NCBI RefSeq assembly: GCF_019578655.1
Contig: NC_063265.1
Span: 19,826,285 to 19,890,284, forward strand
Length of the DNA stretch: 64,000 nt
Direction: 5' to 3'
Source of the DNA: Ricinus communis
Lineage: Eukaryota > Streptophyta > Magnoliopsida > Malpighiales > Euphorbiaceae
How positions within the stretch are numbered: position 1 is the stretch's first letter; every line of letters begins with the position of its first letter. Both the position numbers and the translations under genes were made by a program. Shown piece after piece: positions 1 to 12,635 of the stretch. Under the pieces are notes generated by a model that saw only the letters and a list, made by a program, of their open reading frames with translations, was not told where the DNA came from and did not search any database.

Positions 1-161
1 TTTTAAAATATTGGATATTCTAATTTGTATTATATTTGACTTGCATTGCACGAGACATGTAAATCATGTTGCCTAGTGAGTCTATAGGTTTTACATTATA
101 GTTTGTTCCTTAAAGCTGCTTAATTTGTTTCCTTATGATTATTATTATTATTGTTGTTGCT

Positions 162-163
<2 letters not shown>

Positions 164-195
<32 letters not shown>

Positions 196-196
196 T
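164..196. repeat. (ATC)n microsatellite
   Basis: About eleven perfect ATC/TCA units in a row, in the non-coding stretch before the first recognisable exon of the RRP12-like gene. A (TTA)n/(TTG)n tract lies just before it. The apparent poly-histidine reading frame here is only the repeat read in one frame. Confidence 0.95.
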
Positions 197-412
197 GGTA
201 TTATTGTTGTTATTTCCAAATGGTTCGAAATTTTCCATTTGTTCTGTTAAACTTTAAAGCTATTGAAGTTCCAATACATGTCACTTCTCTGTTTACCATC
301 TGTCAGAAATCAAGGACATACCTTAACTTAATTATATCAATTCCTATTCTATGATACTTTGACAGCCTACAGGGGTATCATGGCATACTAGTTAATTGGT
401 CAGCCATCAGTG

Positions 413-561
413 TATTAGTTGTCACAGTTCCCATCTATTCTCATAATGTTTTTGATCCTTACCAATCGACTAGATCCTTTAAACTCCACATATTAGTTGC
501 CATAGTTCCCATCTATTCTCATAAAATTTTTGATCCTTACCAATCCACTAGATCCTTTAAA
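413..561. repeat. 78-bp tandem duplication (two copies)
   Basis: Copy 1 (413-483) and copy 2 (491-561) differ at only a few positions and share the block CCCATCTATTCTCATAA followed by a TTTTTGATCCTTACCAATC-type segment. The region has no coding character and is probably intron of the RRP12-like gene, whose first exons lie outside the window. Nothing else is recognised in 1-914. Confidence 0.9.
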
Positions 562-916
562 TACTGCACCCTATTAATTTCATCGTGTAATTGGCACATA
601 TGATTGTATAAATTTCAGTGTTGCTTTTAAGTGCAATAATTTCTTAAGATACCATGAAATAAGTATTTAAGGATTTAGCAGCTGTCAAGTTCAGATAGAA
701 AGTGTTTGATGGTGATTTCAATGTGATAATTCGAATAAGCTAGAATAGAAGGCTATGCTCAGTATACTTTAAATTAAGGTTATCCATTTTTCAGTTTACT
801 ATCATCAAGTCATTGGTTTCCCACCTCAAATTTGTTGTTATTTTATTGGGTTTATGAATAATAATCTTCTAATGGTTCAATTTTTATAATAGGCATTTTG
901 GTCAAACATTTTAGGC

Positions 917-1012
917 CTTCTGATATGTCTTAATCATGCTGATTTAGGTCATTTGACTTGTGAGCTTCTGACATGTCTTAATCATGCTGATCTAGGTCTT
1001 CTGACTTGTGAG
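917..1012 (+). repeat. 48-bp tandem duplication covering a splice acceptor
   Basis: Copy 1 is 917-964 and copy 2 is 965-1012. Each contains a T-rich stretch ending in an AG acceptor (ATTTAG at 947, TCTAG at 995), followed by the same coding-like bases ending ACTTGTGAG. A related AG lies at 914. Because 48 is divisible by three, all three acceptors open the downstream exon in the same frame. The unit may therefore add or remove 16 residues in the mRNA. Confidence 0.85.
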
Positions 1013-3298
1013 ACTGCTGCTGCATCACAGGCTTCCAATATCATGAAGGAGATGATCAACCATTATATTGATAAAAAAAAGCTCATGACTGATGAAAGCC
1101 TGTCTTTTGAAGATGTAAACCAAGAAACTGTTGAAGCAGATGTGATAAAGTTGACATGTTCTGTCTTTGAGAAAACTTTAAGCTCATGCAATGGGCTTCC
1201 CAGCGAGCATCTTTTGGAAGTCATATCTGCTTTATTCTTGAACCTTCGTACGTGTATTTGTTTCTCTGCAGCTATTATCTTTAAGTTGATTTATGTTATA
1301 ATCTATGTCATAATTAATCTTTCTTGCAACTGTCTGATAATTTTAAATGTTGTGGTAGCAGCTTATTAGGAGGTAGACTAATTTAACATTGAGATTCTTG
1401 TGTATGAATTGTTCTAGCCAGCTGATTTGTACAATTAAAGGGTGGTTGAATGACTTGTTGGTTTCATATGGCATGTAATACCACCATTAAGCAGGTTCAA
1501 GTTCCCTGAAATGCCATTTTAAAACTAAAACGTCCAAAAGAATATGTACTCACTGTAATCTGTTGAGTCGTTAGGGTGGTTTGAATATTTAAGCTGTAAA
1601 CCATTCTATTCAGGATTTTTTGACTGCTATTCTACTCCCTATTTATTGTCTTATACAAGATAAACTAAATAAGGTGCCCTCTTTAATATGATTTTGAGCT
1701 GGATTGTAACCAGAAGGAGATGCGAAATAGCCGCCGTTTCATGTTACTATTTTTCAGTATGTGATCTTCATGTGCCCTCTCAAAGCCCTCGTCTCTGCTT
1801 CCTGCTTCCCATCTATATGTAATATTAAATGAAGATCCTTTTCCTTGTTAGGTATCTTTGGACAAATATATATATATATATGTATTCTGTTCTTTGTCAA
1901 TAGTTTATGTCATACTTAAAATTAGACTTCTCGAAAGAGTTGACACATTTTTGAGTTCTCAAATTTTAACATCATAAGAGAAGTTCCTATATTTCAGAAT
2001 CATGAATTCATGTTCAAGTGTGATTTTTGCAATAACTTTTGTGCATTAATATGGCTATTATTTATTTTGTACTTTTCTTTGATGTAGGGGAGGTCTCATT
2101 TATCTTCATGAAGAATCTTGTTCTCAAGCTTGCTGACTTGATGAACAGTATTAGCCAGGATAAATCTGACATAAATTATGTGAGTTTTTGTGAATGTTTG
2201 CATTATTTATGGTATTTTTCATATAGCTGCTTGTAATGGCCTCACACATTTGAATTTAGAACTGATTAGTCTGCCAAATTCATCATGATGTCTGACTTTA
2301 CTCTCAACCATATCATGGTGGCAGTGTTTCCTTTCTCCTTTTCCCATACATGTTTCTGGTGTAATAAGTGTTTTAGGATTAGAGTGAAGGTAGCTGAAGC
2401 TCTGAATTTTGTAAGTGCAGTTGTCAATAGCTTGATATCCTAAACTGAGATTTCTGGTTCATAAGCTGAATCAATCTAAAAAGTTACTTTAACTGTTTTC
2501 TCTGAAGTGATGTCAGTTGTCTTACAGATTTAACATGATCATGTCACACCCATGTGGTGTCTCATTAGAGGAATCATAGTAAATATGAGAAGCTATCTCA
2601 TGTGGTGTCCTTTTTCTTTCATTTTCTTTTATTTTAATGTAGTTAAATTTTAAATCAGATATGTCTTGCATAGTGGGAGTAAATAATTTCCTTAAAATAG
2701 CATTTACTTATTTGACTGGTGCCCTTTATTATTAAACTGTGCAGCTTCAGAATTGCATTGGACGTGCTGTAGCTTCCATGGGGCCAGAGAGGATACTTAC
2801 ACTCATACCCATCTCTTTCCATGCTGATAATTTTACTTGTTCGAACGTCTGGTTGATACCCATACTGAAGAAACATGTTGTTGGAGCATCGCTAGGGTAT
2901 TACATGGAGCATATTGTGCCTCTTGCAAAATCCTTCATGCAAGCGAGTAAGAAAGGCATGTCCTGATATATGAAATTGATTTGAATTAGAATCTTTTCTT
3001 TTCTATCTAAGCCAACATTTAAGTTACAGATGGACAAAAAGATATGCTAAGAATTAAGATAGAAGCATAGCGCAAGCGTGTGTCTACATACTTGTGCAAC
3101 TCTATATGCATTTATGTAATGTTGAATCTAGAAGCTTTATTGCATCCGAAGGCAATACTGACTTGCCACATCAATATTTATCTTGTAAAGATGCAATCTT
3201 TAGAAATTCAAGCTGGTTAATATAAGCTTTGTTTATTCTTTTCCCTAGAAGCAAAGTTTTCATATAATCTGAATTGTAATTGAATCTTTTTAAGTGAC

Positions 3299-3337
<39 letters not shown>

Positions 3338-6300
3338 GACAGAATAAATTTGTTTATCCATATAGGCTGGTCAACCCGTTTAAACCTAGTTTTTTTCCCC
3401 GTGTTATGACCCGAACTTGTTTATCCTAAACCCAAACCTAAACATGTTTAATGACGTGTCCTGTTGTGTCGTTTAATCAGGTCATGTCAAAAATTGCCAA
3501 GCCTACTTTGTACTATGATGTAGATTTCTTGTAATACTGAAGAGTTGGATGCTTTTGTTGTTTGGTTTGATATACAAGATCTTTGTGAATTAATATGCTG
3601 ACTAATTGATGATTTGAAAACTATAGCTCATAATTGATTTACCAAACACTGCTGGGCGTTATAGCTTGTATAACTCCTTTTCGATTTTAACTAGTCCAAT
3701 GAGTTGTTGAATGATAAAAATTGTCGATTAGTTTTCTGGTTTTCATTCTACAATAATTTGCAATTACACGAAAGTTTACCAACCTTAGGAATTTGTTAAT
3801 ATTTATCATTTATTTTATCTCCCTCTTTGATCCAGTTAAAAAGTCAGTAATTGGTGAAGATCTGCAGGCTTATGCTTATGGTCTCTGGGGACTGCTCCCT
3901 GCCTTTTGTCACTATCCTGTCGATATCCACAAAAAGTTCGGGTCTTTGGCTAAAATTCTAACTGCCTTTCTGAATGAAGATTCTTTCATGCATCAAAATG
4001 TTGCTGTTGCCTTACAGGTGTTCTCTCTTTCCCTTTCTGATGTCAAGGAGAAGGCCGTTTATTTTCTCTCTCCTGGGCTGGGCTAATTGTTTAAGACTAT
4101 CACATTATATGCTCATTTTGTCTTTGGGATTTACTTGTTTATATATTTGTTTTGTATAGGCTCTTGTGAATCAAAATAGAAGTGCAGTTGTCTCTAAGAA
4201 TACTGCTGGCGAGTCACATATCAATGCAGTGAAGGATGCTCTTTTGGAGTTCAGAACTATACCCACTTATTCGAAGAAAACTGCAACCAAAAACATCAAG
4301 ACTTTGTCGTCATATTCAACTGAGTTGCTTCAGGCTCTAGTGGACTTATTTGTTGATTCTCTACCAGAGAAGCGCCTATATATAAAGGTTTTTCATATAT
4401 AATATGCATATTAATCTTTAAAATTATTTTTAGAACTCGTTAAAACCATTAACATGTTTAGTACACGGTGTTTTATTCTCTTTTGTAATTGGTGATTTAA
4501 AATTGTACAAACCTCCTATATTTTTGATTGGGTATGATGTTAATTGGACAGGAAATCCCTTTAATTGTCTTACCTAAATTTTGTGTAGTCTTCAGGATGA
4601 CCTGATTTTTGCTAGGTAGATATGGTTTGATCTTGAACCATTTATTGTTGTGAGGGATGAGGTTGGGTTGCATTTTGAATAATCTCGGGTTGGTTTAGTT
4701 TTGGTTATTCATAGTGAGACAGAAGCTTGTTGGATTGTGTTGTTCAACCTATGACCTGATGTGGATATGGCTATCTTTGGTTTTAGGTGAACTCTATTAA
4801 TTGCTTTGCTTGAGCAAGTGATACATGTTGCTCCTTGTAAGGAACAGTGTGTAACATTTTCTTGTATCAGCTATAAATTTTGCAACTTCTCTTTTCACAT
4901 TTCTTGGTTTACATGAGGCCTCTACTCCTGAGGGGATAGCACTCTAGAAATCATTTGGTTGAACTGTCTCTAGAAATCATTTGGTTGAACTGTCTGGAAT
5001 CTCTTTTTCCTGATTGTTAAGTTGTATGTTGTATGTTGTGATACATAATAGCAGTCAATGGAGTAAGACATTTTTTAATCTATTTTCTCAGGATGCTGTT
5101 GGATGCTTAGCTTCTATTACGGACTCTTCTATCACCAAGAACATTTTCATGTCACTGCTGGAGAGGTTTCAGCTTGTGAATGACAGAGGCGAATTTGAAC
5201 AGCTGGTTAACCATGGAGATGAATTGATTGAACCAGAGCAAGGCAGCTTTAGGGCAAATGAAGAAGATGGAAAGAGGTAATTTGGAAAGTTTTATTCTGT
5301 TATACTGAAGCAACCCCATCCAGAAAGAAATACTTGGGATATCCAAGGGAAAATCATTTGAGGCGGATGTGGTTCTCATCTACAAACGAAAATTAAGTGA
5401 AAGAAAAAAGAACTACTGGCCTCACATAGGATCAAACAAACTCCTATTAAGAAAGCTGAGATCTTCTTGCACTGAGATTGCGTAAAGCAACTCATGAAGC
5501 ATAATTGCTTGAAAGAAACTAATAATTTGTTTCTGCTTTTCCTTGGAGGTGAATAACACTGAACTGTTAATTCATATGAGATTTGTATTCTTAATTTTGA
5601 ACAAAGTCCACTCTTCATTTAACAACCAGACCAAGTAGGTTTTCTGATGGTATTAAGAACGATCCAACTGAATTTAGTCCCAAGATATTGCAGCGGAAAT
5701 AGAAGTAAGATGGCATAAGGTGGATTTACCTCTCTGATGTTTTTTTGCAGCTTTTGAGCTCATAAACTCGTTTAGAATAGTTTTTACCAGTTAGGCTTTG
5801 TCTTGCCCTGATATTGTAGTTTACTTTACTTGATTTTGGGGGCAGACTGTTGGTTATCCATTGATGTGGTGCAGTCTTATCTTTTATTTCATCTTCATTG
5901 TGGTGACTTGTCAAAGAGTAACATATTTTCTATGCCTCTAGGCCTTCAATTACCATGTTAATTTACTTTTATTTGTTTGGGAGTCAAGACTACTATTATT
6001 TGGTTCTCTCTTGACCAAGAAGCATAATTTTTAAAGCAAATTTGCTTATGAGCTATGGAAAAAATGTCTCAGGAGTCGCTCAAGTGAAATATTTTCCTAA
6101 GTTTTGAAATTGTGCAGGTGTGTGATCATGGAGTTAGCTTCTTCTCTCATTGAAGGAGCCAAGGAGGATCTTATCAATCTAATATATAATTTTGTTATTT
6201 CTGTATTTAAGGTAGATATAACTTGGGCACCATCGCATGTTTATTTTCTCCTTACTTCATTTGGTGGCTGATTAATGCAATCTAAATACTTGTTTGTGAA

Positions 6301-9300
6301 TGTTTAGAATACTGCTGTGACCAGTCATTGTGAAGCATACCACACTTTAAGCAGGGTTTTGGAGGTTTGTACCGTCATCTCGTTATACAAATTGCTACTA
6401 GTTTCAAGGTTTTGTAACTCTTGTCATGTTTTGCAGCAGGAACATGCCTGGTTCTGTTCTGCTCGATTTGCAGAGTTGATAGAGTTGTTAATTGGTCTGA
6501 AGCCTCCTACTGATGTTGCTTCTTTAAAAAATCGATTTGCTTGTTTCCAGATCCTTATGATTCACATATTGGAGGTGAAAATGATTCTACTCTCGCTCTC
6601 ACTCTTCTTCTTTTCTCTTCTTCTTTTTTCGCTGTATTTCCCTCTAATTTCCCCCTTGGATATTCATGATGAAAAAGATATGGAAAAATCAGTTGATAAT
6701 TGATTATAACTTTTGTAAAGGTTTTCTTTTCTTCCTTTTCTGGGCTATCTGTGATGTAACAATTTCAAGATACAATCTTCAGCCATCCTATATAGGTTCG
6801 GATAAGGGCTAAAAGTACTTGTACTATGTCATGTTACGCTATCTTAAACCTAGATCTCTCATTGACTTTCCCCTTCTAGTTTTTCTTTCTTTCTTCTTTG
6901 ATTAAATATAATTTGTTGTCGGGAAAGTGAAATTCTATTGTTGAATATAATCCGTACAGAATGCCCTTTTACTAGAAAAAACTAAAAAGGATTTCTGAGA
7001 AACTCTGCTGATAGTGGAGATATTTTCATGTTAAATGTTAGCATCAAAGTCATTGTTACTCAAATAGCAACGGAAATAAGTGTGATAATCCACTTCGTGC
7101 GGGTTCAATTCCCGTCATTCGCCCATAGTCATAAATAAAGGAAATTTTAGTGAATGAGAAAAGTTAGAAAAAAATTTAAATTTTAAGATAAAACTAATAA
7201 ATATAAATAATTTTGTTCTAAATTACTATTACTCTAAATCTAAATTACAAAATACTATTCACTATTCAGATATCTATTTCCCTTTTAACTTAAACTTTTA
7301 AAATGAAAGAAAAATAAAAATAAAAATTTTATTTTATTTTTTTAATATTAATTGTATTTTTTTTCAATTTAATTTAATATTTTTAGGGACTGCAAACAAG
7401 AAATAATACTAAGCCAGTGCTGTTCATGTGTTCAGCTGTACTAATCCACCTTGGGGGAGATGGAGAGCCATATAATATGAATATTAGTGAAGGATTACTA
7501 ACTATTAACTTTTAAGTTAGAATCGTAGAACAGCCACTTGAATGTCTTCCCTCTCATGCAATGGAGTTTCTTGAGAGGGGCATTATTGTTACTTCCTTTA
7601 TTCAATACAAGGCATCTTAATAGCTATTATAATGACTTGTTTATATAAATTATGCTTGGATGCTTCTGTTTTCCTATGCAATTTAATGGAAATTGTGGTT
7701 ACAACAACACATGGTGAAAATTGAAATGAGGTTTTCTAGAGGCTAAGGGCACTTCTTTTTTTTTTTTTAAATCCTTGGTAGTTTACCTTTGAATTTACTA
7801 GGCCTAAAAATAGTATTTTGAAGAGTAATTGGAGACTAAATTCCTATTAACTTTAATGTACGCTGTGCAGGCATGCTTGGAGGAGGAAGATACAAAGGCT
7901 TTTCTTATGCTCAATGAGATCATACTCACTTTAAAGGGTGTAAGTTCTCCCAAATAAGAATTCTATGATTGCAGTTGCTTTTCTTAGTTGCCCCCCCTTT
8001 TTTTTTCTTTCCCTTCTTTGGGCTTTCATGATAATTTGTGTGCGTTAAAATAAGCAATGTATGTATGGTCAAAAAATTATTGCTACAAATCTCTCTATCT
8101 GTCCTGGATTTTCAATTTTAAGACTTGTAAGGTGAGGGCGCTAATGATTTTAACATCAGTAAAGAATGTAAAATAGCTTTCCAGTTGGAATATCTATAGC
8201 TCCACTCATATGGTCTTTTTCATTCAAAATGAACTCTATTGGATGCTACACCTAAATTATTCAACACTCAATCTTGTTCTATTACCTGCCATTTTTAGAC
8301 AAAGAAGTTAAGTTCTCTTGGTAGTGGCACATAGGGATTTTAAGAGAGCCTATGCTGCTTTTGTAAATATTTAATCTATTGGTGTAGATGGTGAAATTTC
8401 TGACTTGGTTGTTTTAGTCAATGTGGTTGACATTTAAAATTAATTGTTGAGTCTAAAGACATTATTTATTGATAAAACTTATATGCAGTTATTTGTTATT
8501 ATGTAGGCGGATGATGAAGCTAGGAAAGTGGCTTATGACACACTCCTTATGATAAGTTCCTCCTTCCGAAATTTATCATCTGCAAGTTCTGGTGAAACTT
8601 ATCACAAACTGATAAGCATGGTTAGTGCCTCATTTTTCTTTTCCAAGTTATTTGGTGTATCATTTTGTTGTCCACTATAACCCACTTTCTGATATTCATT
8701 CACATTGCTAGTAAAGCAACCAGCTATTTTGTTCAATGTTTTAATATTGTAAATCCTTGATGGATGGGTATTAGCTACGGCGCAACAACTGGTGGAAGTA
8801 ATAATTCTGCAGATATATGGAGGCAGTCCAGATTTCTTTTTGGACAGCAACTGGTGCTCTAGAAACAACTAGGAGGCATATGTCCAGAATGAGTCCAGGA
8901 AATGACTACTTGCATTTTAAGAAGAAAAGAACTAAACTCTTTATATAACCCTTCTAACTCCTGCAACTTCCTAATCTCAGTCATTGTCAATTCTCTTAGT
9001 CATATGTGAACATTGTATATTCCAGCGCTAAAGTGACTGGTCTATGCCAAATAATAACTGATGACTTTCTTTGTTACTGGCTTTGCTCAATTAAGTGTTG
9101 CATGGGAGTTCCCACTAACTATTTGCTGTTCTATCCCAGTTGCATCCAGGCTATTCTTTGGTACTTTTTTGCATGTCTTTTTTTTTTTTTCCTGATTTTA
9201 AGCAATCATGATCCTTATGTACTTAATAATTTCTTTCAGCCAACGGTTCTAATTGAATAGTTGATTTAAAAAAAAAAAAAAAAGAAAAACCTATTATGTG

Positions 9301-11715
9301 ATCTGTCTCAAATGTTTTTTGTTGTCCGAGTCAGAGCTTCATCTTGTAAGTGGACATTTGTATGAACTAGTGGGCTATTTCATTCGCTTTGCTGGATTAC
9401 CCTTTCATTAAATGCTAATGTCTGCCGCCTCTGTGTCTTATTTATGTTAATCTGTAATGTAACTTCAAAAGAAAAATGCAGTTTTGTTTCTTTGGCTCTT
9501 TAAACTAGCCAAATAATTGGGACATCCAACAGGTAAAATATATACAAACATTTTTGGATTGATGGAATACTTGATTTATATTAAAATCTGGATAGCATGG
9601 TGTCTTGTTGTCAATCTAAGGAATGCATGGTCTTGCTGTACTATCAATTTTGATTTGAACTTTTAAGTACACCAATTTCCATGTGGCAGTACAAAGACTA
9701 CGCTATCTACTAATATATCTTTTTTCTAATCACACACAATTTGCAGATAATGGGTTATCTTTCGGGTCCATCCCCTCACATAAAGAGCGGAGCAGTGTCA
9801 GCACTGTCTTTACTGGTGTATAATGATGCAGACATCTGTCTCAAGATGCCTGAACTTGTTCCTTCACTCTTATCCTTGCTGCAAAGCAAAGCTGTGGAAG
9901 TCATAAAAGTAATATTTTCTTCCTCATATAATTTACACTCTCCCTGTTACTTTCTTCTAATTATAATCAACTGAGTTGTACCACATGAAACAGGCTGTTT
10001 TGGGTTTTGTGAAAGTACTAGTATCATCCTTGCAAGCTAAAGATCTGCAGAATCTTCTATCTGACATCACCAGCAACATACTCCTGTGGTCAACTGTCTC
10101 TAGATTTCATTTTAGATCTAAGGTATATGGATTGATGATTTCACTTGCAAAAGTGTAGGAAATAAGACTCTGTGTTGATGCCTGTTATTGGTGTCTGCGT
10201 ATCATTGTTTCCTAGTTTTTTACTCATTTCTTGTAAGGTACTCATACATGTGAATATTTGTTTGTATGTAGGTGACAGTTATACTGGAGATTATGAGACG
10301 GAAGTGTGGTTCTGCTGCAGTTGAGTTAGTTACTCCAGAGAAGTATAAGAGTTTTGTTAAAACTGTTTTGCAGGTGTTTTATTCCTCTCTTCTGTTCTTT
10401 CAAAATTTTCCCAATCCATATTCAATTCATTTTAACTTCAGAAGTATTCATTTGATTGCATTTTAACTTGCCTTGTGTAGTCTAGTCTCTAATATTTTGT
10501 AACCTGAAACGTTTAGGTGTCTTAGTAAGAAAAACACATACATTGTGTTCCCATCAATGGTGAGGCCCTGTTTCTATAAGCAAAAGGCATAACCAAATTA
10601 AGTCATTAGATGCCTCCATCTATTAAGCTATGCACTGATCTTCCAACTTTCAGATTCAAATTACATGAAAAGATCTTTCAGACCTGCTTCACGTAGGAGT
10701 TGTAACTTGCAAGTTGCAATAGAATCTTTCTGTACTTGTTCTTTTGCTATATGATCATAAACTAATTATATGGTCTTAACCATGAAAAAACTATAAGCTA
10801 GCTATTGTTTGACGTGCTTGATTATTGCCCCTCTTTCCTTTTGCTATGTGATATTTGTAATGTCTCCATTCTACACATTAAACTTTTATTTCTCCTGCGT
10901 AGGATCCATTAATTCAGTGAAAGAAACAATTTATGGTCATTCATACTTGGTCCACAGGCATGGCATTATTGGTCCTGTATAGATGATTCCTACTATTTGG
11001 TGTAGAAAGGAACAGATATGCTGAGTAGTAAAATATTTGGTCCAACATTGTTGTCATTTATAATGAAATTGGCTTATTCCTACTTCTATGCCAATCTTGT
11101 GCAGAATCGTCATCATAACACAACATCAAAGGAAGGCTCAACTGGTATGGAAACAAAGCTTGCATATTCATCCTCCAAAAGGTATGCTATCTCTTTGATT
11201 TTTCTATTTCATTTTTCATATTTAATATCTTCCATGTCCTAGGTTTATGTCCCATTTTTTTCTTTTACTTGCTGACCTGTCCCTTCCCTCTCCCCTGTTT
11301 CAGAAAAACTGATAATAACTAGTAAGTGCTATTAAACTTGTTTCTTACTAGGATTGACAAGCGGAAGCACAAAGAATTGGGTTTTGTATCTGAGGAAAAG
11401 GGAAGGAAGAGAAAGAGAAATAATAAGGAAAACAGGAACCCTCCTACTTTCGCAGAGCCGGGTGTATCAAGTGGTGATGGTGGTGGACCTGAAGGGGCTA
11501 AAAGAGAGTGGCATTCTAAATATGGAAAACCTGTAAAGGGTCGATCAACTGATAATGGAAAAAAGAGGAAATTTATCAAACAGCCTGCCAGTGGTGGAAA
11601 AAAAGGGGTGGAGCGGACGATCATGGGCAAGAAAGGGGGAACAGTATTTCATAAACCTGCTTCCACTCCCAAATTCCCTAAACACAATAAATTTGGGAAG
11701 AAACACAAAGGTTAG
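948..11715 (+). CDS. RRP12: RRP12-like ribosomal RNA processing protein (NUC173/ARM repeats), 5' end outside the window
   Basis: Probable nucleolar and nuclear HEAT/ARM-repeat protein that in the RRP12 family aids pre-ribosome maturation and export. The exons I infer are 948 (or 996)-1247, 2088-2179, 2745-2946, 3836-4017, 4160-4387, 5092-5276, 6118-6211, 6308-6364, 6437-6574, 7871-7939, 8507-8620, 9747-9908, 9994-10122, 10272-10373, 11105-11181 and 11352-11715. All have AG acceptors and GT donors, and the frame is kept at every junction. The joined product is about 830 residues against roughly 1,200-1,300 for plant RRP12, so the N-terminal third is missing to the left. Family landmarks are the stretches NCIGRAVASMGPER, LLPAFCHYPVD and KKFGSLAKILTAFLN. 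The last exon encodes a very basic Lys/Gly-rich tail with nuclear-localisation-like KRKR clusters, ending GKKHKG-stop. The start of the first listed exon is uncertain because its acceptor is duplicated. Assignment to RRP12 is from remembered family similarity (Arabidopsis counterpart At2g34357). Confidence 0.85.
3304..3334. repeat. (AT)n microsatellite in RRP12 intron
   Basis: A run of about 15 AT dinucleotides between the third and fourth listed exons of the RRP12-like gene. It lies just before a dispersed-repeat fragment. Confidence 0.95.
3362..3510. repeat. Dispersed repeat fragment in RRP12 intron
   Basis: An island of different base composition inside an AT-rich intron. It contains CAACCCGTTTAAACC, ACCCGAACTTG, AAACATGTTTAATGACGTG and, at its end, AAAATTGCCAAGCCTAC. 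This wording (ACCCG/GGGTT blocks ending with TTGCCAAGCCTA) is typical of short dispersed repeats common in dicot introns. I see no clear inverted ends or target duplication, so the class is unknown. Confidence 0.5.
4942..4993. repeat. 26-bp perfect tandem duplication
   Basis: Two identical copies of a 26-mer beginning CTCTAGAAATCATTTGG lie directly next to each other, 100 bp upstream of the exon that starts at 5092 in the RRP12-like gene. The copies are identical, so the event is recent. Confidence 0.9.
7083..7124 (+). pseudogene. 3' half of plastid-type tRNA-His (trnH-GUG), probable organelle-DNA insert
   Basis: The segment contains an anticodon-arm-like GTG...AATCCAC, then a T-arm GCGGGTTCAATTCCCGTC and an acceptor-stem end ATTCGCCC. 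From memory these match the 3' half of plastid trnH (also present in plant mitochondria) with one change in the T-arm/acceptor part and a small rearrangement in the anticodon arm. The 5' half and the D-arm are absent, so it cannot be a functional tRNA. It lies in the 1.3-kb RRP12 intron between 6574 and 7871. The AT-rich DNA to its right may belong to the same insert, but I could not identify it. Confidence 0.55.
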
Positions 11716-12635
11716 TGATCAGTTGCGTGCATCATAGAGTTGGTTTTGCTTCCAAAATGCACAGATGAAAAAGTTGAAAGGAAACAGAAAACTAACGATG
11801 TCAGATGTTCGAGAAGCCTGAGCAGTTGCTTCCACAGCATTGGCGTGAAGCCTCACCTAGGACTGCTATTTGACAAGAGACGTACATCCGCTGAAAGGTG
11901 AGATTTTAAAGTTTTATTTTAGGGCTCTGCTATTATTCTAGGGCTTTCGAATTGCAGAACCAGACGCCGGAAAGATAAGCCGGGGGAGTCATCCCCAGTA
12001 CAGAGAAGGAAAGCATTCTTTAATTTCTCAAAGAAGCAATTGGGATATTCATAGGTTGTATGAACTCAGTGGAACTTATAATTTTGTACCATCTTAAATT
12101 TTGAGGAATGTCTAGTTGGTTATTTATGTTCATGGCACCGTTGTCCAGGTAGTATAGAACTGAAATTCGGACACATCAATTAGAGTGGAAGTGCTTTGAA
12201 TGTGCTTCAGATTCTCTAATGGATTATTCAAAAATAAAATGAAAATTGAATAATGTTGGGCTAATTTAAACATTATAAACTGTGCCTAATTTTCAAGCAT
12301 TAAATGAAAATAAATCAAGTAGAATCACAATCCCAGATAAAAGAATATATATAATTTGAATGTTATCTATAGTCCCATACAAAGCGGATAGATTTTGCAC
12401 TATTATTAATTCTTCGAGTCTCCTCCTCTCTTCGCAAAAAGAAGGATAGATAAGAGCAGTTAAAATATCAAATGGGAAAGTGAATTACTATGTTAATTTT
12501 AAGGAATCATAACTTTTTCTAAAAAAAATTGCATATGTTATTTTCACAGATATTAATTATTTATATTCCTGATATTTATTTTAGCTTTTATTTATGAAGA
12601 ACTTTACTGTTAACTAAACTGTGTTTCCCGCTAGG
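11716..12635 (+). other. RRP12 3' flank with a possible alternative last exon
   Basis: Probably 3' UTR and downstream flank. After a TTGCAG at about 11953-11958, a reading frame rich in Arg and Lys (beginning TRRRKDKPGESSP and ending KKQLGYS-stop near 12054) looks coding. It could be an alternative terminal exon, spliced if the donor-like AAAG/GTTAGT that overlaps the stop at 11715 is used. The rest of the interval is AT-rich without a recognised feature. Confidence 0.35.

Noticed and set aside
151..354. Open frame with a run of ten histidines
   Set aside because: It is the (ATC)n microsatellite read in one frame, with no protein features around it.
2927..2955. A second GC-AG intron at the end of RRP12 exon 2745-2946 (donor AAG/GCATGT)
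   Set aside because: A normal GTAAGA donor at 2947 keeps the same frame, so the unusual donor is not needed.
11319..11630. Minus-strand 103-residue frame opposite the last RRP12 exon
   Set aside because: It is the complement of the Lys/Gly-rich coding exon. The Pro/Phe/Ser-rich text is a shadow.
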